A stretch of 64,000 nt of DNA from Microbacterium atlanticum (GCF_015277815.1 NZ_CP063813.1:124001-188000); one strand, 5' to 3'; positions 44,422 to 53,409 are shown, numbered from the stretch's first letter. Program-made: numbers and translations. Notes: generated from the letters alone by a model not told the origin.

Positions 44422-44440
44422 GCGCGGCCGCAAGCCGCGT
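44422..44440 (+). terminator. Hairpin after the giant-protein operon
   Basis: CGCGGC (44423-44428) pairs with GCCGCG (44434-44439) around CGCAA, starting three bases after the last stop codon of the operon. There is no strong T-run. A role in termination is likely from its position. Confidence 0.5.
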
Positions 44441-44493
44441 TCTCAGATCCATCTCCCAGCCCGCGCGCCGCAACGCAGGCGTAGCCTTTCCCC

Positions 44494-45609
44494 ATGGATA
44501 GGCGGCATCCGCGCCGGTCACCAGCCCCTTGGCTTCCGATCACCGGCGCATTCGTTCTCGCCGGGGCCGTCGCCGCGGCCGTGGTCATCCCGACTGCTGC
44601 CGATGCCCAGGTGAACCTCCCCGACATGACGCCCGCCGAACTGCTCGAGTTCGCCGCCGCGAGCGATGTCACGGCGCTGACGGGCACGATCGAGCAGACG
44701 TCGGAGCTCGGTCTGCCGGACCTCTCGAGCATCGTGGGGTCGGACGACGAGGATGCGAGTACCGGCGCCGATGACGCCATCGATCTGCTGACGGGTTCGC
44801 ACACCGCCAACATCTACCTCGACGGCGACAAGTCGCGGCTCCAGGTGCTCGATCGCCTCGCCGAGCGCAACGTGTACGTCGACCGGACCGCCGGCGAAGG
44901 CTGGTTCGTCGACTCCGAGGCCCAGACCGCGACGCGCTACACGGTCGAGATCGACCCGGGCATGCCGCAGCCGCGGCCCGACGCGCCGGTCGAGACCCCG
45001 CAGCAGATGCTCGACGACGCGCTGGCGACGCTCGACGAATCCACCGAGATCTCGGTCGGAACCGACGGGCGAGTGGCCGGGCGTGAGGTGTACGAGCTCG
45101 TGCTCGCGCCGGACGACGACGCCAGCCTCATCGGCGCGGTGCGGTTCGCCATCGACGGCGAGACGGGCGCTGCGCTCGCGGCATCCGTCACCGCCCGCGG
45201 CGCTGACCAGCCCGCGTTCGAGATCGCCTTCACCGACGTCTCCTATACGGCGCCTGACCCCGCGGCGCTCACGTACACGCCTGCTTCGGGATACACCGTC
45301 GAGGAGAAGACCCTCTCCGCACCCCACCACGATCACCCCGGTGACAGTGAGGTCGACACCGATGCCGCCGCCCGGCCCGTCGTGCACGGTGAGGGCTGGA
45401 CCGCCGTCGTCGAGCTGCCGCCGGCGCCCACCAGCGGTTCCGGCGTCGAGGGCATGGACGGGGCGAACCTGCAGAGCCTGACGCGTCCGGTGACCGGCGG
45501 ACGCGTGCTCGAGACGGCGCTCGTGACGGTGTTCTTCGCCGACGACGGGCGCGTGTTCGCCGGAGCCGTCGACGCGGATCACCTCGCGCAGGTCGCGGCC
45601 GGCGACTGA
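44494..45609 (+). CDS. LolA/MucB-like exported protein
   Basis: This 371-residue protein has an N-terminal export signal or membrane anchor (WLPITGAFVLAGAVAAAVVI, followed by TAADAQ). The body resembles LolA/LppX/MucB folds known from actinobacterial 'LolA family' and DUF2092 proteins. An N-terminal helix-strand unit (ELLEFAAASDVTALTGTIEQ) precedes repeated long strands (SRLQVLDRLAERNVYVDRTA; GWFVDSEAQTATRYTVEID; REVYELVLAPDDDASLIGAV). It ends with a beta segment that repeats the DUF4367-like pattern (ALVTVFFADDGRVFAGAVDA). An ABC ATPase gene begins 7 bp later, suggesting a joint role in envelope lipid or protein handling. Binding of a lipid-like ligand is an inference from the fold. Confidence 0.78.
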   Translation: MDRRHPRRSPAPWLPITGAFVLAGAVAAAVVIPTAADAQVNLPDMTPAELLEFAAASDVTALTGTIEQTSELGLPDLSSIVGSDDEDASTGADDAIDLLTGSHTANIYLDGDKSRLQVLDRLAERNVYVDRTAGEGWFVDSEAQTATRYTVEIDPGMPQPRPDAPVETPQQMLDDALATLDESTEISVGTDGRVAGREVYELVLAPDDDASLIGAVRFAIDGETGAALAASVTARGADQPAFEIAFTDVSYTAPDPAALTYTPASGYTVEEKTLSAPHHDHPGDSEVDTDAAARPVVHGEGWTAVVELPPAPTSGSGVEGMDGANLQSLTRPVTGGRVLETALVTVFFADDGRVFAGAVDADHLAQVAAGD

Positions 45610-45616
45610 GCCCGCG

Positions 45617-46558
45617 GTGACCGACCTCGCCATCCAGACCTCCGGGCTGACCAAGCGCTTCGGCGCGCAGGCGGCCGTGGACGCCGTTGCCCTGGACGTG
45701 CCGCACGGCTCGGTGTTCGGGTTCCTCGGGCCGAACGGATCCGGCAAGACCACCACGATCCGGATGCTCCTCGGCCTTATCCGTCCGACCGCGGGGGAGG
45801 CCCGCATCCTGGGGCGGCCCGTGCCCGACGCCATCCGGGCGGTGCTGCCGAGGGTGGGCGCGCTCGTCGAGGGCCCGGCGTTCGCGCCGTTCCTCACCGG
45901 TCGACAGAATCTGCAGCGGTTCGACGCGGCCGGCCGGCATGCGGCATCCGCCACCCGTCGCCGGCGCATCGAGGACGCCCTCGAGCGCGTCGGACTCACC
46001 TCGGCCGCCGACAAGAAGGTGCACGCCTACTCGCTGGGCATGAAGCAGCGCCTCGGCATCGCCAACGCCCTGCTCACTCCCCGCGAGCTGCTGGTGCTGG
46101 ACGAGCCGACCAACGGGCTCGACCCGCAGGGCATGCGCGAAGTGCGCGGGCTCATCCGCTCCCTCGCCGAGGAGGGGGCGACCGTGTTCGTCTCGAGCCA
46201 CTTGCTCGCCGAGGTCGAGCAGGTGTGCACGCACGCCGGCATCATGAGCGCGGGGCGGCTCGTGGCATCCGGCACCCTCGACGAGCTGCGCAGCGGCGAC
46301 GGCACGGGTCGTCTGCAGCTGCAGACACCCGATGTGGCGAGGGCGAGAGAGGTGCTCGCGAGCGCGGGGATCCAGACGACGGATGCCGCGCCCCACACGT
46401 TGGTCGGAACACTCGGCGCGCACGGGCCCGAGCCCGAGGACCTCGTCGCGGCCCTCGTGCGCGCGGACGTGCGCGTGCGTGGCATCACGGTCGAGCGGAC
46501 GAGCCTCGAGGACCGGTTCGTCGAGCTGACGGGGCAGGGTTTCGATGTCGTCGCGTGA
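45617..46558 (+). CDS. ABC transporter ATP-binding protein (DrrA/CcmA type)
   Basis: This 313-residue ATPase has Walker A GPNGSGKTT, a signature in YSLGMKQRLGIANALLTPRE, Walker B LLVLDEPTNGLDPQGM and an H-loop in TVFVSSHLLAEVEQ. The C-terminal 90 residues form the usual DUF4162-like extension of drug/lipid exporters. GTG 45617 lies 8 bp after the LolA-like gene. The next gene, a permease, starts 14 bp inside its end. The three genes thus form one operon; export of a lipid or hydrophobic compound is likely, with substrate unknown. Confidence 0.92.
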   Translation: MTDLAIQTSGLTKRFGAQAAVDAVALDVPHGSVFGFLGPNGSGKTTTIRMLLGLIRPTAGEARILGRPVPDAIRAVLPRVGALVEGPAFAPFLTGRQNLQRFDAAGRHAASATRRRRIEDALERVGLTSAADKKVHAYSLGMKQRLGIANALLTPRELLVLDEPTNGLDPQGMREVRGLIRSLAEEGATVFVSSHLLAEVEQVCTHAGIMSAGRLVASGTLDELRSGDGTGRLQLQTPDVARAREVLASAGIQTTDAAPHTLVGTLGAHGPEPEDLVAALVRADVRVRGITVERTSLEDRFVELTGQGFDVVA

Positions 46559-47438
46559 TGCTCCCGCTCGCCCGACCGACGCCCCGCCGACGGCGTCGGC
46601 TCCCGGTCGCGGCGGCCGCGGGAGCGGCATCGCAGGTCTCCTCACGAGCGAGCTGGCGACGCTGTTCCGCCGCCTGCGCACGTGGATGATGCTCGGAGCC
46701 CTCGGGCTCATCGGCGTGCTCCTCGGCGTCGCGGTGCTCATCGCGGGCGGCGCCCGTGCCGGGCGTGGGCCGGCGTTCCTCGACCAGATCACCGAGAACG
46801 GCGTCTTCGTCGGACTGGCCGCGCTGACGATCGCGATCCCGCTCTTCCTTCCGCTCACCGTCAGCGTCGTCGCCGGCGACACGATCGCCGGCGAGGCGAG
46901 CCTCGGCACCCTTCGCTATCTGCTGGTGGCACCCTCGGGGCGCGTGGCGCTCCTGGCCGTCAAGTACGTCGCCGCCGCCGTGTTCTGCGTCGTCGCCACC
47001 TTCACGGTCGTCGCGGTGGGCGTGATCGTCGGCGCCGTGCTCTTCGGCGCCGGACCGCTGACCCTGCTGAGCGGCACGCAGGTGAGTCTCGGGGAGGGGC
47101 TGGCCCGGTGTGTGGCCGTGGTCGCCTACGTGTCGGTGTCGATGCTGGGGCTCACGGCGATCGGTCTGCTGCTCTCGACGCTCACGACCGTGCCGGTCGG
47201 CGCCATGGCGGCCACCGCGATCCTCGCGGTCGCGGCGCAGATCGTCGGTCAGATCCCGCAGCTGTCGGCGGTGCACCCCTACCTGTTCACCGACCGCTGG
47301 CTGGACTTCGGCGACCTGCTGCGCTCACCCATCTCGTGGGACTCGTTCCTCGACAACGCCCTGCTGCAGGCGGTGTGGATCGCACTCGCGGGCGCACTCG
47401 CCGTCTGGCGGTTCACCACCCGGGATGTGCTGACATAG
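46545..47438 (+). CDS. ABC-2-type permease
   Basis: This 297-residue membrane protein has an N-terminal cytosolic Gly/Pro-rich stretch followed by six hydrophobic helices (MMLGALGLIGVLLGVAVLIA; GVFVGLAALTIAIPLFLPLT; YVAAAVFCVVATFTVVAVGV; others). The SVVAGDTIAGEASLGTLRYL segment is the coupling region of ABC-2 permeases (the 'E...GTL..LL..P' pattern). It overlaps the ATPase gene by 14 bp. Together they make a homodimeric exporter or one with a single permease type. Substrate unknown. Confidence 0.9.
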   Translation: MSSRDAPARPTDAPPTASAPGRGGRGSGIAGLLTSELATLFRRLRTWMMLGALGLIGVLLGVAVLIAGGARAGRGPAFLDQITENGVFVGLAALTIAIPLFLPLTVSVVAGDTIAGEASLGTLRYLLVAPSGRVALLAVKYVAAAVFCVVATFTVVAVGVIVGAVLFGAGPLTLLSGTQVSLGEGLARCVAVVAYVSVSMLGLTAIGLLLSTLTTVPVGAMAATAILAVAAQIVGQIPQLSAVHPYLFTDRWLDFGDLLRSPISWDSFLDNALLQAVWIALAGALAVWRFTTRDVLT

Positions 47439-47501
47439 CCTCGCAGTGTCCCGCCCGCCCGGCGCGGGGCAACCATATGTGGGCGGCGGAACCGCGCGGT
47501 C

Positions 47502-48224
47502 TCACTCCTCGCGGGCGGTCATCCGGAGTTCGAGCCGCGAGGGCACGACCTCGACCGTCGACATGTGAATGATGGCGTCCTTGCGGTCGCGGGCCACTTT
47601 GTCGATCCTGATCAGCGCGTCGTGCTCTGGGCGGTCGAGGAGCAGCGCCGTTTCGACGGTCGTGAAGCTGACGCCGATCCGGCGTTCGACCTCGTGGAAG
47701 TGGACACCAAACGTCTCGCGGAGGACGCGGTACGTCGACGTCGCGTCGTCGATCATGGTGTCCAGGCCGGGATACCGCTCAAGCGAGTAGGAACTGTCGT
47801 CAAGCGACAGCGGAACGTCGTCCAGCAGGAACACGCGGATCAGCCGGAAGACGGGAGATCCTGCCCGCACGCCGAGCCGCTGCGCGGTGGCCTCGTCTGC
47901 GGCGGTCGTGGTGGCTTCGACGATGCGACGGGAGGTCGGACCGGCAGCGCTGAGCTGGTCGGAGAAGCCACCCATCGCCATGGTCCCCAGCGACGGGCGC
48001 TCTGCGGCCACGAACGTGCCGCGCCCCTGACGCCTGGTCACCATGCCCATCTCTTCGAGGTCGGCAACTGCGCGACGAACGGTGATGCGGCTCACGCCGA
48101 ATCGCTCGCACAACTCCGGTTCGGTCGGCAGCTTGCCGTCTCCCGCGAAGACGCCGGTCTCGATCTCGAACAGCAGCGTGTTGCGCACCTGCTCGTGCAG
48201 CGACATCGCAACGGGCTGGACCAT
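47502..48224 (-). CDS. GntR-family (HutC-type) regulator of the Amadori-sugar operon
   Basis: This 240-residue protein has an N-terminal winged helix (LHEQVRNTLLFEIETGVFAG; LPTEPELCERFGVSRITVRR; AVADLEEMGMVTRRQGRGTF). The C-terminal domain is a UbiC-type effector domain (FRLIRVFLLDDVPLSLDDSS; EVERRIGVSFTTVETALLL). ATG 48224 is preceded by GAGAGG. It is the last gene of the minus-strand sugar operon, 11 bp after the kinase gene, so it should control its own operon, probably through the repeats near 53410. A phosphorylated Amadori sugar is the likely effector, as in FrlR. Family and context agree, but specificity is inferred. Confidence 0.88.
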   Translation of the reverse strand: MVQPVAMSLHEQVRNTLLFEIETGVFAGDGKLPTEPELCERFGVSRITVRRAVADLEEMGMVTRRQGRGTFVAAERPSLGTMAMGGFSDQLSAAGPTSRRIVEATTTAADEATAQRLGVRAGSPVFRLIRVFLLDDVPLSLDDSSYSLERYPGLDTMIDDATSTYRVLRETFGVHFHEVERRIGVSFTTVETALLLDRPEHDALIRIDKVARDRKDAIIHMSTVEVVPSRLELRMTAREE

Positions 48225-48235
48225 CGTGCGCCTCT

Positions 48236-49147
48236 CTAGACGGACTCGTATCGGCGAACCAACTGGGCACGCGCGTCGTCGCCTGCCTCGACAGGGTAAC
48301 CGAACGCGCCACGGTACGTGCACGCCAGGGCGCCCGCCGTCGCGGCGATTTCGAGGCATCCGTCGATGTCGTCCCCCGCGGCGCGAGCCGCAAGGAAGCC
48401 CGAGATGAACGCGTCGCCGGCACCGAGCGCATCGACCGCACCGACGGGCGCCACCGTGGCGACGGCCCGAGCACCGTCGGTGTACGCGCTCGCACCCCGG
48501 GATCCCCTGGTCACGACGGCGACGCTCATTCCCCCTTCCAGAGCGGCCTGCCCGAGGTCATCGATCTGGGATTCGGTCAGCGCCCCGCTGGAGAAGAAGC
48601 CGACGTCGATGTGCGCACCGATCCGAGCCAGCAGCCCGGCGGGCGCATCGTCCGAGAAATCGAACGACACCCGGATGCCGCGTTCCGTGAAGGCGGGCAG
48701 CTCCGGCTCGATGGCCGAGTACACCGACGTGTGCACCCGGTCGTATGACTCGAGGTGGGCGAAGTCCTGCTCGGTGAGCCGCAGGCGGAGGCCACGCTGG
48801 ACACCGCCATAGTTCGAGCCGACGAAGCGTCGATCCCCGTCGTCGTCGAGCGACACGAAGGCCATGCCGTTCGGGCCGTGGGCTCGACGAACGCACTGAT
48901 AGTCGACGTGAAGCTCGTCGAGGACGCTCATCAGGTGCGTCGCGAACCGGTCGTCGCCCAAGATGCCCACGAAACCCGCGTCCGCCCCGAAGAACAGCCG
49001 ACTGTAGACCGCGACGTTCAGGGCGTTCCCGCCGGGGTACGCCAGGTCTTCGTGCAGGTAGCAGTCCAGCACGTTGTCGCCGATGCCGACGAGGGAGGGC
49101 GCGGGGACGGAGGCCAGGCGGTCGCGAAGCTGCGCCGGGGTGTACAC
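48236..49147 (-). CDS. PfkB-family sugar kinase, fructoselysine 6-kinase-like
   Basis: This 303-residue kinase has the PfkB N-terminal signature in DNVLDCYLHEDLAYPGGNAL (about 24-43) and the C-terminal signature DALGAGDAFISGFLAARAA with catalytic D245. The DN..D.Y......YPGGNALN wording is that of FrlD-type kinases, which phosphorylate fructoselysine at C6. It lies between the permease genes and the GntR gene; in this operon the SIS deglycase then cleaves the phosphorylated product. Other keto-sugar or glycosylamine substrates cannot be excluded. Confidence 0.82.
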   Translation of the reverse strand: MYTPAQLRDRLASVPAPSLVGIGDNVLDCYLHEDLAYPGGNALNVAVYSRLFFGADAGFVGILGDDRFATHLMSVLDELHVDYQCVRRAHGPNGMAFVSLDDDGDRRFVGSNYGGVQRGLRLRLTEQDFAHLESYDRVHTSVYSAIEPELPAFTERGIRVSFDFSDDAPAGLLARIGAHIDVGFFSSGALTESQIDDLGQAALEGGMSVAVVTRGSRGASAYTDGARAVATVAPVGAVDALGAGDAFISGFLAARAAGDDIDGCLEIAATAGALACTYRGAFGYPVEAGDDARAQLVRRYESV

Positions 49148-49151
49148 GTGA

Positions 49152-50105
49152 TCAGCCTTTCACGCTGCCGGCGGCGACACCGGCGACGAAATAACGTTGC
49201 AGGAACAGGAAGACGATGACAATCGGAAGCGCCGCGATCACAAGACCCGCCAGCAGCACACCCCAGTCCGTGGAAAGCGCGTCGCGGAAAGCCATCAGGC
49301 CGGCGGGGATCGTGCGGACAGCATCGGCGTCGACGTAGACGATCGCGAACAGGAACTCGTTCCAGGCGAAGTACGCCGTCAGGACGGCCGCAGTGACGAG
49401 GACCGACCGGCTCAGGGGGAAGTAGACGTGCCGAAGGACCTGGGGTGACCGGCATCCGTCGATGGTCGCGGCGTCGACCAGCTCCGTCGGTACCGCAAGG
49501 AACACGGAACGGATCAGGATGACCGCCATCGGCAGACGGAACGCGACGTAGGGAAGGATCATCGCCCAGTACGTGTTCAGCAGCCCGAGCGAGTCGAGCA
49601 GTCGGTAGAGCGGGATGAGGCTCACCTGCGGGGCGACGACCAGCCCGCCCAGCATGACCACGAGCACGATGTCGGCGAAGCGGTTGGCTAGGCGCACCAT
49701 CCCATAGGCGCACAGCGCCGCGACCAGCACCGTGATGGCCGTGGACAGGATCGTGACGATCAGCGAGTTGAGGAAGTACTCCGAGATCCCTCGGTCCCAC
49801 GCGGCGGCGTAGTTGCCCACCAGCCAGGTGCCGGGAAGCCCCCAGGGGTCAGCGTAGATGTCGGCCGACGCCTTGAACGATGAGACCACCATCCAGAACA
49901 GCGGGTAAGCGATCGCCACCGCATAGGCGGCGAGCACGGCGTAGACCGGGATGTTCCACACGCTCCACCGATTGACGCGATGGCGTCGGCGGCCGCGATC
50001 TCGCCGCGGCTTGCGGGTGGTGATGGTGACCGTGTCGAGCGGTGCCGTGCGGGGCGAGTCGTCGAGCACGGCTAAAGTGGCGTCGCGCACATTCGAAGTC
50101 GACAT
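49152..50105 (-). CDS. Sugar ABC permease, MalG type
   Basis: This 317-residue inner-membrane protein has six helices and the EAA loop VPTELVDAATIDGCRSPQVL followed by RHVYFPLSRS, the binding site for the shared ATPase. The first 45 residues are polar and basic, longer than usual, with a helix starting WSVWNIPVYAVLAAYAVAIA. It is encoded directly after the MalF-type gene (1 bp between) and forms with it the membrane channel for the imported sugar-amine. No ATPase gene is in the operon, so a general MsiK-like ATPase elsewhere in the genome is probably used, as is common in actinobacteria. Confidence 0.92.
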   Translation of the reverse strand: MSTSNVRDATLAVLDDSPRTAPLDTVTITTRKPRRDRGRRRHRVNRWSVWNIPVYAVLAAYAVAIAYPLFWMVVSSFKASADIYADPWGLPGTWLVGNYAAAWDRGISEYFLNSLIVTILSTAITVLVAALCAYGMVRLANRFADIVLVVMLGGLVVAPQVSLIPLYRLLDSLGLLNTYWAMILPYVAFRLPMAVILIRSVFLAVPTELVDAATIDGCRSPQVLRHVYFPLSRSVLVTAAVLTAYFAWNEFLFAIVYVDADAVRTIPAGLMAFRDALSTDWGVLLAGLVIAALPIVIVFLFLQRYFVAGVAAGSVKG

Positions 50106-50106
50106 G

Positions 50107-50985
50107 TCAGTCCTTTCCGCTTCGGAACGAGACCAGCTGGATGACCGAGAGCACGAGCGTGATGACGAAGATCAGCGTCGCGATCGCCGAGGCGTACCCC
50201 ATCTGGTTCTGGAAGAAGCCCTGGTTGTACATGTAGGTGGCGAGCACCTGGGTTGTGTTGCCGGGGCCACCGCGCGTGAGGATGTACGGCTCGTTGAAGA
50301 CCGTGAACGCGCCCGACACGGTGAGGATCATCGCGACGAAGATCATCTCCTTCGCCTGGGGCACGGTCACGTGCCAGAACTGGCGCACACGGCCGGCGCC
50401 GTCGAGGGAGGCGGCTTCGTACAGCTCAACCGGGATCTGCTGCAGCGCGACGACGTACAGCATGCAGACGTACCCGACGCTCTGCCATTGGGAGACGCTG
50501 ATGACCGCGCCCATCGCAGTGTCGACATTCGCCAGCCACGCGGTCTGCAGACCGCTGAGACCGATGAGCTCGAGGAACGCGTTGAGCAGGCCGCCGCGCG
50601 CGTCGAACACGAAGGTGAACAGGAGCGCGATGACCGTCATCGAGATGACGGCGGGGATGAAGTAGACGCTCCGCAGGAACGACCCCATCCGCGGCCCGAG
50701 CAGATGGGTGAGCCAGGCGGCGACGACGAGTCCTCCGATCACCTGGAACACGATGGACACGACGGCGTACAGGGTGTTGTTGCCCAGGGCGGTCGCGATC
50801 ACCGGGTCGGTGAACAGCCGGGTGAAGTTCTCCAGCCCGACGAACTGCATGTCGCCGGACCCGGCCGAGAACCGGAAGAAGCTGTATCCGACATTGGACA
50901 CGAGCGGGTAGTAGACGAACAGCCCGATGAGGGCGAGAGCCGGGGCGATGTAGAGAACGTTGAAGGTACGGGCGCGAGTGTTCAT
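50107..50985 (-). CDS. Sugar ABC permease, MalF type
   Basis: This 292-residue protein has six hydrophobic helices and the EAA loop IPVELYEAASLDGAGRVRQF followed by WHVTVPQAKEM. The MalF-type periplasmic loop is short. It follows the solute-binding protein gene in the operon, separated by 104 bp that contain a strong hairpin (51043-51081), which would lower permease expression relative to the binding protein. Length is normal for the family. The start is ATG 50985. Confidence 0.92.
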   Translation of the reverse strand: MNTRARTFNVLYIAPALALIGLFVYYPLVSNVGYSFFRFSAGSGDMQFVGLENFTRLFTDPVIATALGNNTLYAVVSIVFQVIGGLVVAAWLTHLLGPRMGSFLRSVYFIPAVISMTVIALLFTFVFDARGGLLNAFLELIGLSGLQTAWLANVDTAMGAVISVSQWQSVGYVCMLYVVALQQIPVELYEAASLDGAGRVRQFWHVTVPQAKEMIFVAMILTVSGAFTVFNEPYILTRGGPGNTTQVLATYMYNQGFFQNQMGYASAIATLIFVITLVLSVIQLVSFRSGKD

Positions 50986-51042
50986 GCGCCTTCCTCTCGG
51001 TCGGTGAAATGCTCGGATGTCGGCACGTTCATACCGGGGCTA

Positions 51043-51081
51043 CGGAGCCGCCGCGCGGGCACAGGTCGCGCGGCGGCTCCG
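51043..51081 (-). promoter_or_regulatory. 15-bp intercistronic hairpin between binding-protein and permease genes
   Basis: GGAGCCGCCGCGCG (51044-51057) pairs perfectly with CGCGCGGCGGCTCC (51067-51080), and C51043-G51081 adds one more pair; the loop is nine bases. The hairpin starts nine bases after the stop of the binding-protein gene. Such hairpins stabilise the upstream message and reduce read-through to permeases, as between malE and malF. Confidence 0.7.
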
Positions 51082-51089
51082 CCGGCTGG

Positions 51090-52373
51090 TCAGGACTCCG
51101 CGCGCACTCGGGCTGCGGCGTCCTGGACGGCCTTCATAACACCCGCGGGCGTCTGCTGGCCGTTGAGCATGAGCTGCGTCTCGGTCAGGTACGCCTGAAC
51201 GATCTGCGGGTCGTAGGCGTTGTCGAGCCAGGTCGTCATCGCCGTGGCGTCGACGATGCCCTGGGCGAGCTCCTTCGTGATCGGAGCGACGTCCGCCTCG
51301 TCCACAGCGCCGTCCACCGCGCTCAGCTCCCCAGTCGCCTCCGTGTACCGCATGCCGTTCTGCTTGTTCACCAGGAACGCGAGGAGCCGCAGCGCCTCCT
51401 CCGGGTGCTGCGTCGTCTCCGACACCACGAACCCCTCCGGGGCGCCCGTGAGCTGGCCCGGATCCCCCTTGCCGCCGTCGACGGACGGGAAGTTGAACGT
51501 CGCGTACTCGAACTGCGCGTCGCCGAAGTAGCCGACCTCGGCGCTCTGCATGTACATGATGGGCGCTTCGCCCGCGATCCATGCGTTGCGCGCAACCTCA
51601 TGGGTCACCGCTGTCATGTCTTGATTCATGTAGGACGAGAGCTCCTGGAAGCGCTCGAGTGCCTCGACGTAGCCGGGGTCGGTGAACTCACCTGTCGCGG
51701 GATCCTGATCGCCCTCGAACACTTCGGGATCGACGACACGCTGGTTGAGCGTGCCGACGTAGTGCGCGATGGTCCACTGATCGGCTGCGCCGTACTCGAT
51801 CGGCGTCATCCCGGCCTTCTCGATCTCATCGAGCACATCGAGGAACTCGTCCCACGTCGTCGGTGCCTCCAGGCCAAGCTCGCCGAAGACGTCGACGTTG
51901 TAGAAGAACAGCTTCGAGTGCATTCCGAGCGGCAGCCCGTACTGCACGCCGTCGATGCTCATCGGCTCCATCTGGCTCTCGAAGAAACTGTCACGGACGT
52001 CGGCGTTCTCGTCGAGCCACGGGCCGAGGTCCATCACTGCCCCGCCCTCCACGAGCTCGTTGAGGAAGGAGCCGCTCCACGAGAACATCACGTCGGGCGC
52101 GTTGTCCGACCCGGCGACGACCTTGACCTTGTCCTTGTACGCGTCGTTGAGGACGCTCTCGACGTTCACCTTGATGTCGGGGTTCTCGGCCTCGAACTCC
52201 TCCACCAGTGCGGCGAAGTAGGCGTTCTTCGGCTCGTTCGGCCAGCGGTGGAAGAAGTCGATCTCGACGGTGTCTCCCGATGCCCCCGCACCTCCCCCGG
52301 CGCAGGCTGCCAGCGGAAGAACGAGTGCAGCGATGCCGACGGCGGCGGCGGCAATGCGAGCACGTGTGCGCAT
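51090..52373 (-). CDS. Extracellular solute-binding lipoprotein of the Amadori-sugar transporter
   Basis: This 427-residue protein starts with a lipoprotein signal (RTRARIAAAAVGIAALVLPL) and the lipobox LAAC at about residue 22-25. The rest is family 1 solute-binding protein: DFFHRWPNEPKNAYFAALVE, then VVAGSDNAPDVMFSWSGSF, then GVQYGLPLGMHSKLFFYNVD and PTTWDEFLDVLDEIEKAGMT. It should capture the substrate outside the membrane and deliver it to the two permeases. It lies 18 bp downstream of the SIS deglycase gene. ATG 52373 is preceded by AAAGGA. The sugar cannot be read from the sequence; the operon indicates a glycated amino acid. Confidence 0.9.
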   Translation of the reverse strand: MRTRARIAAAAVGIAALVLPLAACAGGGAGASGDTVEIDFFHRWPNEPKNAYFAALVEEFEAENPDIKVNVESVLNDAYKDKVKVVAGSDNAPDVMFSWSGSFLNELVEGGAVMDLGPWLDENADVRDSFFESQMEPMSIDGVQYGLPLGMHSKLFFYNVDVFGELGLEAPTTWDEFLDVLDEIEKAGMTPIEYGAADQWTIAHYVGTLNQRVVDPEVFEGDQDPATGEFTDPGYVEALERFQELSSYMNQDMTAVTHEVARNAWIAGEAPIMYMQSAEVGYFGDAQFEYATFNFPSVDGGKGDPGQLTGAPEGFVVSETTQHPEEALRLLAFLVNKQNGMRYTEATGELSAVDGAVDEADVAPITKELAQGIVDATAMTTWLDNAYDPQIVQAYLTETQLMLNGQQTPAGVMKAVQDAAARVRAES

Positions 52374-52391
52374 TGTGCGGTTCCTTTCGGT

Positions 52392-53396
52392 TCAGTAGTC
52401 CATGCGCCACATGTAGCGACGCACGCTCAGGGGGTGTCCACGGTGATCGGCGAGCGCGTCGGCGTACGTGCGCAGCACCGGATTGAAGAGGAGATGCGCG
52501 GAGATGCCGCGGACCGATTCGTGGACGCCGTCCAGTCCGAAGTCGGCGGCGTCGATGATGAGCGCCTTCTCGGTGTGCTTCGTGAGGAAGTCGACGGCGC
52601 GCTGCTCGACCGGGCGGGTCTCGTCCAGGCCGAGGAGAGCGATGAAGGGCACATCCACGTCGGTGATCTCGAACGGGCCGTGGAAGTACTCACCGGAGTG
52701 GATCGCCGCCGAGTGAACCCACTGCATCTCCTGGAGGAGGCAGATGGCGAACGAGTAGGCGGTGCCGTAGTTCGAGCCGGCGGCCATCGTGTAGATGAGC
52801 TCCTCGCGTCGCGAGGCGAACGCCCAGCGGTCGGCAGCTTCGGTGTGAGCGGCTCGCGCGGCCGGCACGAGGTTCGGAAGGGACGCGACCACGGCGTCGA
52901 TCGGCTCCACGAAGGACCCACCCTCGCGATCGTCGAGGATCCGGGCGATGAGACGCAGGAGAAGCGCCGGCGCCACGTATGACTCGCTCTTCTCGGCGCC
53001 GTGCTGGTAGCCGATGACGAACTCGGATGCCTGTGCGAGCGGGGAGTCCAGCTCGTGAGTGAAGGCCACGGTGAGCGCACCCCTCTCGCGGGCGTGCTGG
53101 GCTGCCGCCACGGTCTCGGGTGTCGTGCCCGAGTGCGAGCACAGGATCACCACGGTCTGTGCGTCGACTCGCGCCGACGCACGGGAGATGAACTCGGCCG
53201 CGTTGAGGACGACGGACTCGAGGCTGCCAGCGGACGTGCCCAGGAAGTACTCGCCCGGCAGCATCACGGCGAATGAGCCCCCGCAGGCGCTGAGAACCAC
53301 GCGGGAGAGGCCGGTACGTGAGGCGATGGCCTCACGGGCCGCGGCCAGTTGCTCCTCGATGACAGACGATGCGGTGGAGACGACAGTAGAACTCAC
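52392..53396 (-). CDS. SIS-domain deglycase, fructoselysine-6-phosphate deglycase-like (FrlB)
   Basis: This 334-residue enzyme has two SIS modules. The first has VVLSACGGSFAVMLPGEYFL (about 33-52) and VVILCSHSGTTPETVAAAQH (82-101). The second has TMAAGSNYGTAYSFAICLLQ and AIHSGEYFHGPFEITDVDVP, where 'HSGEYFHGPFE' is the catalytic histidine/glutamate region of FrlB and related isomerases. The C-terminus LSVRRYMWRMDY also follows the FrlB pattern. It would split 6-phospho-fructoselysine into glucose 6-phosphate and lysine. It is the first gene of the operon, starting at GTG 53396 behind AGAAGGG. GfrF- or GlmS-like alternatives are possible. Confidence 0.83.
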   Translation of the reverse strand: MSSTVVSTASSVIEEQLAAAREAIASRTGLSRVVLSACGGSFAVMLPGEYFLGTSAGSLESVVLNAAEFISRASARVDAQTVVILCSHSGTTPETVAAAQHARERGALTVAFTHELDSPLAQASEFVIGYQHGAEKSESYVAPALLLRLIARILDDREGGSFVEPIDAVVASLPNLVPAARAAHTEAADRWAFASRREELIYTMAAGSNYGTAYSFAICLLQEMQWVHSAAIHSGEYFHGPFEITDVDVPFIALLGLDETRPVEQRAVDFLTKHTEKALIIDAADFGLDGVHESVRGISAHLLFNPVLRTYADALADHRGHPLSVRRYMWRMDY

Positions 53397-53409
53397 GGTT
53401 TACCCTTCT

